A stretch of 64,000 bases of DNA, from the NCBI GenBank assembly GCA_049487715.1, contig CP150573.1, forward strand, positions 62,001 through 126,000, in the 5' to 3' direction. The notes under the pieces were generated by a model, which had not been told where the DNA came from, searched no databases, and saw only the letters and a program-made list of their open reading frames with translations. This document shows positions 40,023 to 52,167 of this stretch, one piece after another. Position 1 is the stretch's first letter; each line of letters begins with the position of its first letter. Source of the DNA: Pycnococcus provasolii. Lineage: Eukaryota > Chlorophyta > Pseudoscourfieldiophyceae > Pseudoscourfieldiales. The position numbers and the translations under genes were made by a program.

Positions 40023-40959
40023 TTGTTGTGATGCCTATACTGTACCATCATCTACTACTACGGATAGTCACACACCTTAAGGATAATTCACCCACCTCCT
40101 AACGTAATGGGACCCAAGCAGGCAAACCCAATATTGCCCCCCAGTAACTTACTGGTTGGACTGACGTCACCGACAAGGTGAGTAAAGGTAGAAACTTGTA
40201 CCTTTATGTTTGCCCATGCCGAACCAAGTGGACACCAGTGAAATGACCAGTCAGCTCATTTCTTTCTACCACTACCCGTACTCATAGGGTAGCTTGCCAG
40301 TTGCCACCAATTGGTGAAGACGCGGCGTCCGTCCCCCAATTCCCAAAAGGCCGGCGACCGAGCAAGAAACAGGCGAAAACAAGCAAGCAACAGGCGTTTT
40401 GTCCAGCAAGCACACCAACTGATCATCAAGTACCATCTATTCACTCACTCAGCAGAGGATCCCCTATGGAGTCCAGTTTATCTGGGCTTTGGGCATTGGC
40501 GTTTGCCCAAGCACCAAGGGACGCCTGCCTGCCTGGCACGAGGTGACGCCACGCAATACACGCCGGCAAAACACGTCTACCTTGGAAGCTCTTGCAGCAA
40601 ACGCTCGTGGATCCCAAACGCCACTTAAGCCGCGGTGGCCGGTGGCCGGTGGGGCATCAGGGGTCAGGGGAGGGGAGTGACCAGGTGGAGTGACCCCCCT
40701 GGGAAAAAGAGAACACGACCACCAGGCCGCAAACACCAACCATTATTCCAAACTTGTTCTGGAATTCACACACATTTATTTGTGAAAGCGCACAGTGGCC
40801 ACTTGGCCAGCGCTCCCTTCCCTTAAGCTCCTTGGACCATCCATCTTGACTGCACCTTGTTGGCTGGCTGGAAAGGTGATAAGCTGTATTAATTTAAGGG
40901 TGGGTTGTTCGGTCATCTCTTGGGTCATTGGGTGGGTTCCTCTGGAGCAAGTCTTGGGG
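40023..40959. other. intergenic, nothing recognised
   Basis: About 0.9 kb between ATG13 and the Cache receptor. Short open frames on both strands have no domain. There are direct GGCCGGTGGCCGGTGG units at about 40633-40650. The end is the leader of the receptor gene; the frame open from 40795 has no ATG before 40960. Confidence 0.45.
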
Positions 40960-43900
40960 ATGGCGTCGCAGTCTCTGTGCCGTCTCAGCCTTCAAAGTCC
41001 TCGCCTTATTCTCGTCGTCGTCATCATCACCATCATCATCGCAGGCGATTACAAAAATTACGTGCTTGCTGACCACCCGAACAAGACAGTCCCACAAGGC
41101 GCGCCGAACGTGCCTTCTGAGACTTCGTCCTACGTAGCAGGCATACCAGACAGACTTCTCGATGCCACAGAAAACGATGCAAGGATTGAAGTCTTGAACG
41201 CCACGCACACGCCACGGCGGCCCATGAGGTACGTGTGCAGCATCACATCCTCATACCTGTGCTCGTGGAGAAATGCAGCTTTCGTCACCCAAGCGACGCG
41301 GAATGCGGTAGAAAATGCGCAAAACTCTTCTTACGTGGAAGTATTTCATGAGCACTGGCATGATAAGGACGACCTCGACCACGCGCAGCACAGCAAGTTG
41401 GATGAACTGCTCGCAAATGCGTTTCGACTGAGGGGAGGATTTCAGTCGTTGCTGTGCACAGGCTCGGGCCGGCGGTGCACCGCGGCGGCCACCGCCGTCT
41501 TTCCGAATTCCTCCGTCTTCACGTGGAGCGAGCACTTTCAGCTGCAGCGCGAGGAACTGAGCAGGTACTCATCTGGAACCATCGATGGCGCGCTGCACGT
41601 CTTCGAGGACTCGATAGAGGAGGTAATCTCCGAGGCTATCACCAGTGCAAGAAAGACAGCTGGACCACACGGCGCGTGGATCATCGTGCCGTTTACCTTC
41701 TGCAAGAGTGCCACGACGAGGACGCTCTCTAGCGGCGTCATCTCCGAGTTCAGCGCCAGCGCGCGGCTAAACGCGTGTCTGTCGCACGAATCCGGTACCA
41801 GCGTGCCATACATGGATGGTGGAATTATGCTGTTTGCTTACATGCACGTGCGAATCATTCCGCCGGAGTCTATCCCTGCGGCGTTTGCGATGCCTGGACT
41901 GCGAAGCGACGACGAAGAGGTGACGCGCGATGGCATAGTCGCGTTGTCGTACTTCTACCAGTCGCAGGATGGCGAAATATTGCCGTGCAGCAGCCTGGAG
42001 AGCTCGCCTTGTGCGATTCACAACTCTCACCTTCTCGCCAGCCGAGTCAAGGCGCATCTCGCTTCCTGCAGTGGGATAGAGTGGTGCGTTCACAAAATTC
42101 TGCAGGGCGTGACGCGTAGTCCGACGTACACGATCGCAAAGACGTATTCTGCGAACTACTTTTACGCCTTTATCGTCGATAAGAGTGGCTATTTCATCGC
42201 GCACGGCGGAAACGATGCTAATGTAGGGCGCAATATCAACACAGATTTTGGAGAGCAGGGATCAGCGGCATACCGTGCAATCATTCAAGCCGGAATAAAC
42301 GAGGAGGGATATGGCTCACAGGCATCATACATGTGGCAATCTGCAGCGTGCCAGACTCTCTCAATCGCATTTGGAGACTGCGAACCTACGTACAAATCAT
42401 CGACCGTATTTTCGATGGATGTATTAGGAACGAAGCTGTTCATAGGCGTTGGCTTGAATCACGCACGGCCACAGTTTTCTGCGTACGATCCAGGCGCGCC
42501 CGAAAAAGATCGGTCGCCTTGCGTCGACTCGATCAGCTTACCATGCGGAGATCTCACAGCTCAGCGTCTTGTCACCTACACGTACAGTGCTTTGGAGCTC
42601 TTTGACGCGAAAACCGTGTTTGACGACATAAACTCTGGTTCGAACAAATACAGAGAAGGGTAAGTCTCGAGCTTCCTGTGCATCATAGTTTCTCAATTTT
42701 TCATGCTTACTTACCCTCACTCACCCGCCCAAATAACAGCAACTTCTATGTTTTTGTTCTCGACATGAACACCGGAATCTTCTATGCACACGGCACGATC
42801 CCTAGTCTCGTCGAGGAAAGCTTGAGCATCGTTTCTGTTGCCGAATCCCTTGGCATGGAACCCAATCAACTAAATGGCGAGAACTTACTTACGGGCATGC
42901 AAGACATGGCCGGCTCGGGGGGAGGCTACGTGTACTACAATTGGACTCACGCCAAAGGCATTGTTCCAAAGGTGAGTTACGTGCTGGGCCTGAAGACAAA
43001 AACCCAGAGAGGTGGCGAAAGTCAGAACGACTTGATCATAGGCTCAGGATTCTCACATGTGGTGGCCTCTGCAAATGAACTCAAGCCGGGGCAGGATAAA
43101 TGTGTACTAACGCTGAATGGAGAATGCTCACGCAACCTGATCCTAGGTAAGGTTGGGTACACGCAGGCATCGGCGTCTGTTGCTCTTGCTGGTGCCGTTA
43201 GCGGAGGTTTCGACGAATTCAAGCGTCAAATGAACGCAAACTCCGTTGCGTTCAGCAACAGGCATGTTAATCTAACATCAGGCGAATGGCCAAACTCAAA
43301 AGAGTGGTCAGAAATTGGCGTGTCTCTGTTCCATCGCTACGGATCGCTGATTGCCTCAAACGAGCCGTGCTTAGACGGGAATGGAACGTGGGGAGACCGC
43401 TACGCTGGAGAGCGAATCGGTGACATTCTCAGCTTTGAAATAATGAGCGTATCCAAAACCGCAGCACTCGGACTGTCCATCGAAGCACTGAATGTCGAGA
43501 GTCCCCTTGCTAATTGGGCTGAATTGAGCGCGGCTGGTGGCGGTTTCATGAATACCCGCAGTACTCATTGGGGCTTCGTCTCATCGCTTATCTGCGGTGT
43601 TGGAGTGATGATGGAGGGCGATGCATGCGCTTTCCTGGTTGCAGAGCAGCCGAACACCGGCTGTGGCGATGGATTGGTGGTCCAAAATGAAGTGTGCGTG
43701 CCTTGTGAAGCCGGGAATTATATCGATGTCGCGAGTCAAAAATGCCTTCCATGCAGTCCAGGCTCGTTTACCGCACGTGCAGGACAGACATCATGCACGC
43801 TCTGCGCTGATCTTCCCGATGCCCATCGACGGTATCAAAATGCATCCGGGGCGACATCGTGCGAACTGTGCCCGTATAACACGCTTCGCTTCCTAACCGA

Positions 43901-46778
43901 TCCAGCAACGAGTATCAACGAATGCCATTGCGCCGATGGATTCTATCAGAGCGATCGCAAGCCAAATGGTGCGGCTTGCGATAGATGTATGGAGGGTGCA
44001 GTATGCAATGGTGCAGAAGATCGGACGAATGTCGACCCGTACCCTGAGGAGGGATATTGGGGTCAAAAGGATTATCCGCACGAGTTCCTGGAATGTGAGC
44101 TTGGCGTGAAGGCGTGTCTAGGAGGCAAGAACTTCTCCTGCGCGCCCGGCACGTACGGCACGATGTGCTCGGAGTGCGAAGTCGGCTACTTTTCGCTCTA
44201 CGACACGGGACTTAGATACAAGTCGCGCCGCATGTACATGAAACCGCCAGCAGGTGAGCGCGCGTGCTCCAAATGTGCAGACGGAGGCGTGCAGTGGTCC
44301 TACACTCTTTTGGTCTCGCTTGGAATTTTTTCCGTGTGGTTTATTCTCAACGAGATTCCATACGAAGTTCTGAATGTGAGCCTCGAATTTATGCAGATCA
44401 GTGACATCATCGGCAAGTTCAATCTCGATTGGCCCGTGTACATGGCGTCGGTTTGGCAGGTTATCTCACAGATTGTCAATTTTGATCCTGACATCGTCGT
44501 AATGTGGCAGTGTCACTACCCCGCATGGAGATACCAGGCAGGTGTGCTTCTTCTGATGGCACTTCCATTCTTCAAAACTGGCATTTTCTTAATTTACCAC
44601 TCGATGAAGCGATTTGCGCTTCATTTGGTGAAGAATGGTCGAATCTCGCGATTCCCCTTCGGACTCGCAACGAACCAGAAACAAGTAGACGAGGCGCCGG
44701 ACGCACTGCTGGGAGAATTTATCTCGTTCAACCACATCCTTTACCTTGCTCTTGCAGAGCGAGCGTTTGACGTGTTTAGCACCACGCCTCGACCTGACGG
44801 TCGTGAATTCGTCGAAGAAGCGCCGTGGATTACAACGGGCACGCCGATGTACAATCGGGTGCTCATTCTATGTTCGTTTATGACCGTGATTTACGTCGTT
44901 GGCATGCCCATTCTGGTCGCTTGGGTGATCTACAATGGCAGACAAAAAAGAGTGTTCAACACCCGCAAATACCTTAATCGATATGGTTGGTTATATCACA
45001 GATACAATGCTACATTCTACTATTGGGAGCTCGTCATTATTCTGAGGCGCATCACCTTGGTTTTGACCTTGAAGTTTGCCGGCGATGATCCGATGCTACA
45101 GGCTGCCTGTGGTTTAATTTTGTGCGGCATCTTTTCAGCCATGCAGTCGTACGCGCGGCCATTCCGACGACCCTTCGTCGATCAACTTGACTTCGCCGCC
45201 TGCGTCGTCAACATGGTGTACATCGTGACGGGGATGGTTGAGACTTATGCCAGCAACCGAACCGTCAAGAAGGCCTTTGAGGTCGTCATCACCGTACTTT
45301 TCGTCCTGATTATAAGTGCTTGTGCGGTACTACTTACCATGGAGCATATGGATAATGTTGCTCACAAACGCTCAACAAAGGCCGCGTCGAAGCGATTTCA
45401 TAAGATGCTGACGGAGGAGTGCATTCCCGACGAGAACGAGACGGTGGAAGAGGCAAGGAAACGGGTCATGAAAATCATGTCCGCGAGCCGCGTAGCCTTC
45501 CGATTGTTAGATCATCAGTGCAATGGCGTGGTGGATGCCACGGAGCTGGAGAAGAATTTCCCGCTACTCTATGGACCTAACGGAAGAGGCGTCAAGCTCA
45601 CGGCCGAGATGGCCCGAGGTTTGTCGAAAGTCATACAAGGAATATCTATTGATGATTATCGGAAGGATGTATATCAAAATGCTGATGGAGATATTAGATT
45701 CTACTTCGAAGAGAAAGATTTTCTCGTTCATATTGGACGCGAGCTCATGTCTCGAAACGTCAATATAATCGGCCAGGGTACCGGAGTACGCGTTGAGCTT
45801 AGAAAACATGGGCTTGATAGGCTTGGGATCACGGAGACTTTCGTGAGCGATGCGATTTATGCTCTCAGCGAGGTGATTGAAAATACGCCAAACTTCGGGG
45901 TCTCCTTCGCCAATTCGCAGCAGAACCTTGAATATGCACAATTCTTAGACTTGTACAACGCGGAAGAGAATATGCGGCTTCTGACGGAGGGAGTTCTGGC
46001 GGAAATGTTAGATACACTGGACTCGTATGGAGTGGTTGGCCTTTTCGAGGATGGGATATCTAAGCAGGAGGCTATGGAGATTATTCGCCTCGAAAAACAG
46101 CTAGACAATAAACTGCGAGATGACGCGATGCTAAGCGACTTTTCTCACAGTTCGTACGCTGCAACGCTGCGCACGTTCGTGAAAGGATGTCCCGCGGTGT
46201 TGGAGTACATCAGCGATCCAACCTTGTGTCCGTACGAGGAGTTGGAAGTGATTGAGAAGATGCTCCGCTACGTTTCAAAGCAGTTTGATGACCATGGCTC
46301 ACATAGTTCGCCTTTTTCATCGATGATTTCAGAGATGGACCATGCAGCACTCATGGACTGGCTGTTTAAGACGGAGGATCGTAATCGCAACTCATTTCTC
46401 GTGCTTGTGTATCGCGTGTACAATAGCCGTAAATCGTCGGGCTCGCGCTTCGCGATGGAAGCTAGCGACATCCTCCACGGAAAGACCGATCCCTTTAAGC
46501 GCATCGTTGCTCACCGCTGGAAGAAGTTGAACCTTAAGTTGAAGGTGCAGAGCTCGACGCTCAGTATGACGAAATCGAACACATTTCAAAGAAAAGTTCT
46601 AGCTTTCGGTGAATATCAAAAGAGAAAGGAGGAAGCTGCTCGCGGTGCATCCACCTCGGGTGGCGTTCAACTCGGCGAATCCACGCCCATCACGCCCTTT
46701 GGGAATGGAAATGGCGTGGACCGTGTAGAAGTTGACGACATCGCAGTCGTGAGCGACAAACCCGTCGAGATTGTTTGA
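40960..46778 (+). CDS. giant cell-surface receptor: tandem Cache domains, Cys-rich region, multi-pass membrane domain, EF-hand-like tail
   Basis: Two exons, 40960-42659 and 42740-46778, with an 80-bp intron (GTAAGT...AACAG) in phase 2, give 1912 residues. The first ATG has a signal-anchor-like segment (RLILVVVIITIIIAG). The N-terminal ~380 residues hold no named domain. Next come two Cache-like units: YFYAFIVDKSGYFIAHGGND (~398) and, just after the splice, NFYVFVLDMNTGIFYAHGT (~567). A Cys-rich stretch at ~884-990 (CVPCEAGNYIDVASQKCLPC, SFTARAGQTSCTLC) is of the GCC2/GCC3 or TNFR-like type. About 7-9 hydrophobic helices at ~1084-1437 resemble TRP/polycystin-like protist proteins. The cytosolic ~470 residues include an EF-hand-like loop (DHQCNGVVDATE). 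It is likely a sensor of small extracellular ligands. Domain order is clear; the identity of the membrane domain is uncertain. Confidence 0.85.
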
Positions 46779-46973
46779 GTATTTCGCGCGCGCCAAGCAG
46801 CCGAGCGTGCCGTTTCCTGAAATCAAGTGTTACCATAGACAAAGTTTTTTAAAAAATCCTATGAGAAAACCTGACAAGGGACATCCCGGAACTCCAAACC
46901 CCGAGTGAACCTAAAGAACGTAACCCCGAAAGAAGAGTGCGTCCCTCCTCGATCCCGATCCATTTCCCGCGCC

Positions 46974-49900
46974 ATGCCCGACGAGCCGACGCGCCGGCGG
47001 CGGATGACGCCCGTGGCCACGGCGGCGGCGGTGCAGCCCGCCGTGGCGTCGGCGTTCGCACTCGCGTCCGCGGCGGCTCCTGAAGGGCCGCCAGCCACGC
47101 TGCGTGCGTCGCCGTGGAGGGCGGCTGTCGTCGCACCTCCCAGTCGTGCCAACTCACCCGCAACACAGACGAACGCAACCCAGGTGAGAAGTAATCCGAA
47201 TCCGGGGCAGCCTCCACAGACACCGCCGCGACAAACGCCTTTGGCATTCGCGACAGCCTTGCGTGGCAGGGAAAACGATAACGACGACGACGACGACGAC
47301 GATAACGATAACGATAACGCCGTGCTTGCTCCGCATATCACCATACAGGACAATGAGACGGAGAGGGCGCGCAGGTACGGGCAGGAGCTCGAGCGAGGCA
47401 AGGTAGGAACGGGCGCGACAAGAGACGAACAGGACACGCTCGTACACCACGTCATGAACCTTCTGCGTATGCTCTCGCTTCCAACTAAGCACAACGAAGG
47501 TAAGCACGCGTACGCTCTTGTCGCGCTCGACGCCATGCCGCAGCTGCGCTCGGCTCTCGGGTGGCGCCTTCTTGAAAAAATTGTCGACACGCCGGCCGTG
47601 CAGACCAGTGCCAGCGAGCGCCTGCGTCGCGTGCTTGGCGAGGAGGCGCACCGCGCGAAATCCGGGAGCCTGCGCCGCGATCGCGGGTACGATGCGCCGC
47701 CGTCGCCGTCGCCCGGTGGGCCGCCGCCGTCGCCGCCACCACACCAGCACGCGCGAACGCCTCCACCAACGGACACGGCGACGCTGGCGAATGACCCCGC
47801 ACGCGCGGCACGTTCTAAGCTCTACGACAGCTTCGCCGCAAACCTGCCCAAACTCGAAAATCTTGCGGCAGACCTCGTCTCTGCTAGAAGAGAGCACGAC
47901 ACCGCAGCTCGCAACGAGGAACGCACGGCGTCGGCCACAGCGGCGTGCACGGCGTGGGCCGAGGCGAAGTGGATCGCGTTAAGCCTTGTTAGCGGTGGTA
48001 TGGGTGCGGGAACTGCACCAGCGCCAGCTGCGGTGGCAGCGCCGGCATGGCTCGCGCGCCTCATCATCGACGCCAGCCTCGCATCTGCGACGTACGGCGA
48101 GACGGATCGCGAGCTTGTGGAGGAGGCGGCGCACGATCCAAGGCTTGCCGAGCGTCTACCGCAATTGCACCGTCGCATGCTCGGACCAAGTGGTGCGCGC
48201 AACGGCGGCATTCGCTCTGCGGTCGTATTTGGCGGGCGCAGCGGTGGCGCCGGCGGAGCTGGACGCGGTGGCGGACGTGGCCACATCACGCCGCAGCTGC
48301 AGTCGCCGTCACCGTCGCCGTCGCCACCCTCACGGCACGCAGCACAGACAATGAGCAGCCGTTTCTTCGTGCTCGCCGCGGCACGAGCACTGGAAACCAT
48401 GCCTCGCCAATTGCGTGCGGTAAGCCTGCTTCTTTCTGCCGCGGAAAGTGCCCGGCTGTTCTCGGCTCTGCGCGTTGGGCTCGCGGATGCCATCGCGCAG
48501 CTTTGTCACGAGTATGCCGCGCCTGCGCAGCTTGCTCGCATCAGCGACGGGGCGCGCAAGCTTCGCTACGCCGCAGCGATTGCTGGCTGGCTTGCGGCAG
48601 CCGAGGCATCGGCGGCGGACGCCGCGGTGGTGCTGCCACATGACGAAACGCTTGACAGCAGGGGCGGTGGTGCTGCCGTCAGCTTAAGCTCACCCTCCTC
48701 CGCTCTCGCGCTTGTGCTCGATGTTCCCAGCTTGCTGTCAGCTGCTTTTGAACGCGGCACGCTTAGCCTCGTCGTGCCTGCGGCATGCGAATGGGTGCGT
48801 CAGCTCTGCGCAAGTGAAGCAGCCCTCGCCTGGGAAGCCTGCCGCCCGGCGGCTGAGGCGCTGCGCTTGACGCGCGCCGCGCCGCGCCTGAGACCAGGAG
48901 CGGCCGGGTGGTTTGGCGCCGGCGCGGTATGCTGTGCAATGAATCTTGATGCGGCACTTGCGCTGGTGCGGCGTCGCGCGGTGGTGGCTGGTTCGCCAGA
49001 AGCGGGTCCATGGCAACGCGGCAGCGATCCAGCTCTTGGCATCCTTGCTCGTGCCACCGTCGCACCGCCGCCAAGTTTGTCGGATGCACCGCCAAGTCCG
49101 GCATCGCTGCCAGCGAGTCCGCCGCCACCGTCGCCTTCGGGCTCGTCGACGACGGCGTCGGCATTGACTGGTCCACCCACGGATTCACCGGACTACGTGC
49201 GCGGTGCGGTGGACCACCGGTACGTGCAGATGGTCTGCGCACCCCTTGAGGAAGCGCGTTCATTTCTAGCAGCATCCGTGTCCTCTGCGGAGTCTTCTAG
49301 CCAGCAGCAGCCTTCTAGGCACGTTACGCCCACGCCTACCACAACGCCGGTGCCGCGAGCCGTGCCGCCAAGACCGCCACCGTCGCTGCAGGTGAGCGCG
49401 TCGACGCGAGCACTTCAGCAGCAGCTATTTGCGTACAAGTCGGCGGTGAAGCGCGCGGTGGATTTCGCGATCGACGTTCTCGCCCCCGTTGTGGAGGAGG
49501 AGGTGACAGCTCAGGTGCTTGCTCCCGCGATCACACGCACGTCCACTCGCATCGCGGAAATCGCCGCAGATGTGGCCAGCAAGTACGCCGCTAGCATTTC
49601 GACATGTACCGCGCCCCCACCGGAGCTGGTCGATGCCGCGCGAGTGGCAGCTACGGAAGCGGCCGAGCGTGCGCTCGACGATGCGGCGATCGTGTGTGCC
49701 TCTACAGCGCGTCGCCGCGCGTCATCGGCGCTTGAGGCACTGCTCCGTCCCTCGGAACCTTTGGCTGTGCGTGCTGCGGCGGCGCAGGCGGCGGCCGAGT
49801 CGGCAGCTGCAGACGCTTGGATCCGCCAGGCACGCCGCATTTCGGATGACATGCGTCGCGCTGCGGAGGCGTCGGCGAGGGAGCACTGGCGCAAGCGCCG

Positions 49901-50174
49901 AGGCATCGCTGCCGCTGCCGCTGCCGCCGCCGCCGCTGCTGCTGCTGCCCCGTCGTCTTCCACGCCCTCCTCCACGTCGTCGTCTTCGGGATGTGACGAC
50001 GTTACAAATGTCGCAGCCACCTTGTCTCAGCTCGCCGTGCACGTGTCCGACTGCGCGCGCCTCGCACCCGCGGGCGGTTCAGATGCCAATGCACTGCATC
50101 GTCTCGCTCATGAGCTGGAACATGCGCAAAATGGCAGCAGCAGCAGCAGCAGCAGCACCGTTGTGCTTTTATAG
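46974..50174 (+). CDS. large Ala-rich helical protein, unrecognised
   Basis: I use the ATG at 46974 (GCCATGC); the frame opens earlier only with GTG. The 1066-residue protein starts with ~110 disordered residues and an acidic (DN)n run. A helical region at ~140-240 has HVMNLLRMLSLPTKHNEGKH and DAMPQLRSALGWRLLEKIVD, and further helices follow at ~290-800 (SRFFVLAAARALETMPRQLR). The C-terminal ~260 residues are dominated by Ala-rich, probably coiled helices (AVKRAVDFAIDVLAPVVEEE) ending in a poly-Ala/Ser tail. There are no membrane segments or catalytic motifs. The fold resembles helical tether or scaffold proteins, but I cannot name the family. Codon use (strong G/C third position) matches neighbours, so it is a real gene. 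Confidence 0.7.
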   Translation: MPDEPTRRRRMTPVATAAAVQPAVASAFALASAAAPEGPPATLRASPWRAAVVAPPSRANSPATQTNATQVRSNPNPGQPPQTPPRQTPLAFATALRGRENDNDDDDDDDNDNDNAVLAPHITIQDNETERARRYGQELERGKVGTGATRDEQDTLVHHVMNLLRMLSLPTKHNEGKHAYALVALDAMPQLRSALGWRLLEKIVDTPAVQTSASERLRRVLGEEAHRAKSGSLRRDRGYDAPPSPSPGGPPPSPPPHQHARTPPPTDTATLANDPARAARSKLYDSFAANLPKLENLAADLVSARREHDTAARNEERTASATAACTAWAEAKWIALSLVSGGMGAGTAPAPAAVAAPAWLARLIIDASLASATYGETDRELVEEAAHDPRLAERLPQLHRRMLGPSGARNGGIRSAVVFGGRSGGAGGAGRGGGRGHITPQLQSPSPSPSPPSRHAAQTMSSRFFVLAAARALETMPRQLRAVSLLLSAAESARLFSALRVGLADAIAQLCHEYAAPAQLARISDGARKLRYAAAIAGWLAAAEASAADAAVVLPHDETLDSRGGGAAVSLSSPSSALALVLDVPSLLSAAFERGTLSLVVPAACEWVRQLCASEAALAWEACRPAAEALRLTRAAPRLRPGAAGWFGAGAVCCAMNLDAALALVRRRAVVAGSPEAGPWQRGSDPALGILARATVAPPPSLSDAPPSPASLPASPPPPSPSGSSTTASALTGPPTDSPDYVRGAVDHRYVQMVCAPLEEARSFLAASVSSAESSSQQQPSRHVTPTPTTTPVPRAVPPRPPPSLQVSASTRALQQQLFAYKSAVKRAVDFAIDVLAPVVEEEVTAQVLAPAITRTSTRIAEIAADVASKYAASISTCTAPPPELVDAARVAATEAAERALDDAAIVCASTARRRASSALEALLRPSEPLAVRAAAAQAAAESAAADAWIRQARRISDDMRRAAEASAREHWRKRRGIAAAAAAAAAAAAAAPSSSTPSSTSSSSGCDDVTNVAATLSQLAVHVSDCARLAPAGGSDANALHRLAHELEHAQNGSSSSSSSTVVLL

Positions 50175-51047
50175 GGTACAACTACTGTATGTAACATGCT
50201 TCTGTAATACAAATCTGTTCTTTCTTTTTTAACCAACGTGGAATTGGAGGACGTCGTTTGCGTTTGCCAGCCTGGAAAAGGTGCCTGGAAAGTGCCCAAG
50301 AGTCAAGACAAATATCTCACGAGACACGGTTGCGTAATACCGTCAACCGTCATCGTTGGTAATACTATATTTTTGCGCCTTTTTTTCTCTTCTCTTCTTT
50401 GATGGAGTTTCAAGACCCTTAAGGGCAAGTGCCCCTACGGGTAGGGATCTTTCTTACATAGACTAAATAACTCGGGTCCATCAGAGGGAGAGCTCCGTGA
50501 TGTGAAATTGTGACTTGTGATGGGATGGGACCCGACAGCCCCACCTAGGTGAAATAAAGTGTACCCGGTACAGGAAATAAAGCGCCCCTTGGCAACTCCC
50601 TACCCGGTAGTTAGTCTATGTATAAATATCCTGTGTGCTTTTTTGAGTAGGCTCCATTCTTGCGTGTTGTGCTGGGTTGTGTTGCTTTGACATCTTACAC
50701 TTTGTATAGATTCAAGGTCAGGACTGGACGGTTACTGTAGGCACTATCGTACCTATACTAGTTTCGTCGCTTGTGCGAGTTGATTCTATATTTATTTTGT
50801 TGCTGTGTCAACTTAACGTTCGTGCGAGATCTCACGTCTTGGCGTCGCATTCAAACATCTGCGCACTCCTCGACGCAAGTCGTAAGTCCTTCCCAGGTTC
50901 GCAAAAGGACGCAGGACAGGACTCGTAAGCATTAGCAACGGCAAGGGGACAGACATTTGGCGCGCGGGCTCGTGGCCTTCTCACACCCTCTTTGACGCGA
51001 CACACTCACGATCTGAGGCTGCAGCTGCCGAGCTGCAAGGGGCGGCA
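50175..51047. other. intergenic, nothing recognised
   Basis: About 0.87 kb with AT-richer sequence and no open frame of coding composition. It should hold the 3' end of the Ala-rich gene and the promoter of the next. Confidence 0.5.
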
Positions 51048-51905
51048 ATGCTGCGCCACACGCTTCTACAAACGGCGGGACTCGTGCTGATACTCGTGCT
51101 AAAACTTGCACAAGCAGACCTCGACAGCTCGACAGAAGAGGGTGCAAGCCGGAAACCGACACTTACGGCAGACTTGCAGCTCGTACGTATTGTCGAGGGC
51201 GTGCGGCCAAGTCAAATTAGCGTCAGGTGCACAACGCCTAGAACCAACGCTTTGGGCAGATTCACTTACACTCGGACAGATTCGACTATAGCGCATCAGA
51301 TCGGCTTGCCGCACACGCTCTTGCACGGCGTGTACGACGACGATCGAGTGCGGTGCTTGGTGACAACAACGACGACGACATCCGTGCAGCAGTCCTTTTC
51401 TCTACAACTGTCGCTGCCGACACGCGATTTCGAGTTTGCACTCAACGACAAGTCAGTCATGACCCTGCGCTTCACATCAGTGAAGAGTGAAAGTGACGTT
51501 AGAGCGGTCGTCAGGATTCGTCGAGACGATTCGGCGCACGGCGACGACGGCACGAAGATGCGAAAAAAAGTCGACGCCTTCACCATCATGTGCATCTTCC
51601 TTCCACCCACGAGCGTCGGCATCTTGTGCCTCGTCGTGCTGTACAGGACGATGCGATCGCGTAATCCGCCCGAGGCTGAGGAGGACGAAGAGAATTCCCA
51701 TCCGCCGAGCGCGCCCGTTAAGCCGCTTCACATTCCACAGTTCAGGGATGGGACGTTGATTGTCGAGCCTGACGGCTCGTGGAGCGTCGCGGTTACGGAG
51801 GACGCGTACGCGTTCGCTTCGGAATTTGAACGCAATGCCATGGATTTGCCTCGTGCGTCGGCTGACGACGCGACTCGATTCTTGCGAAACGCGCGCGAAT
51901 ATTAA
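51048..51905 (+). CDS. type I membrane protein with luminal beta-rich domain, unrecognised
   Basis: The protein has 285 residues. A signal peptide (TLLQTAGLVLILVLKLAQAD) leads an extracellular or luminal domain of about 150 residues. Two Cys lie within it (SVRCTTPRT and DRVRCLVTT), and strand-like alternation suggests an immunoglobulin-like or other beta-sandwich fold. A transmembrane helix follows (TIMCIFLPPTSVGILCLVVL, ~179-198), then a cytosolic tail of ~85 residues with an acidic patch. It is not similar to anything I recognise. Confidence 0.65.
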   Translation: MLRHTLLQTAGLVLILVLKLAQADLDSSTEEGASRKPTLTADLQLVRIVEGVRPSQISVRCTTPRTNALGRFTYTRTDSTIAHQIGLPHTLLHGVYDDDRVRCLVTTTTTTSVQQSFSLQLSLPTRDFEFALNDKSVMTLRFTSVKSESDVRAVVRIRRDDSAHGDDGTKMRKKVDAFTIMCIFLPPTSVGILCLVVLYRTMRSRNPPEAEEDEENSHPPSAPVKPLHIPQFRDGTLIVEPDGSWSVAVTEDAYAFASEFERNAMDLPRASADDATRFLRNAREY

Positions 51906-52167
51906 CCGTAGTCGTAGGTGGCGAATATTAGGCGTGCGAGCACGAATAAATCATCCCAGTGTACCAATTAGCCTATGAGTGTACCAATACTACAGTCAGT
52001 ACTGTATTGATGTTTCACGAATATTAATTGTAAAAACAAATCCGGAATGCCATTAAGTTACCGTAAGAGCGCCTACTGTACATACCCGGTACATTACTGT
52101 ATGTACATACCACACATACAAAGTAAAGTACTACTTAAGGTTAGTCTACCGAGCTAAGGTTCCAACG
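51906..52167. other. intergenic
   Basis: It contains the 3' flank of the type I membrane protein, with short direct motifs GTGTACCAAT and TACTGTA. No gene is seen. Confidence 0.4.

Noticed and set aside
40795-40959. Extension of the Cache receptor N-terminus upstream of 40960
   Set aside because: The frame is open but has no ATG there (it begins at a GTG) and the encoded text is not conserved-looking. The ATG at 40960 directly precedes a signal-anchor.
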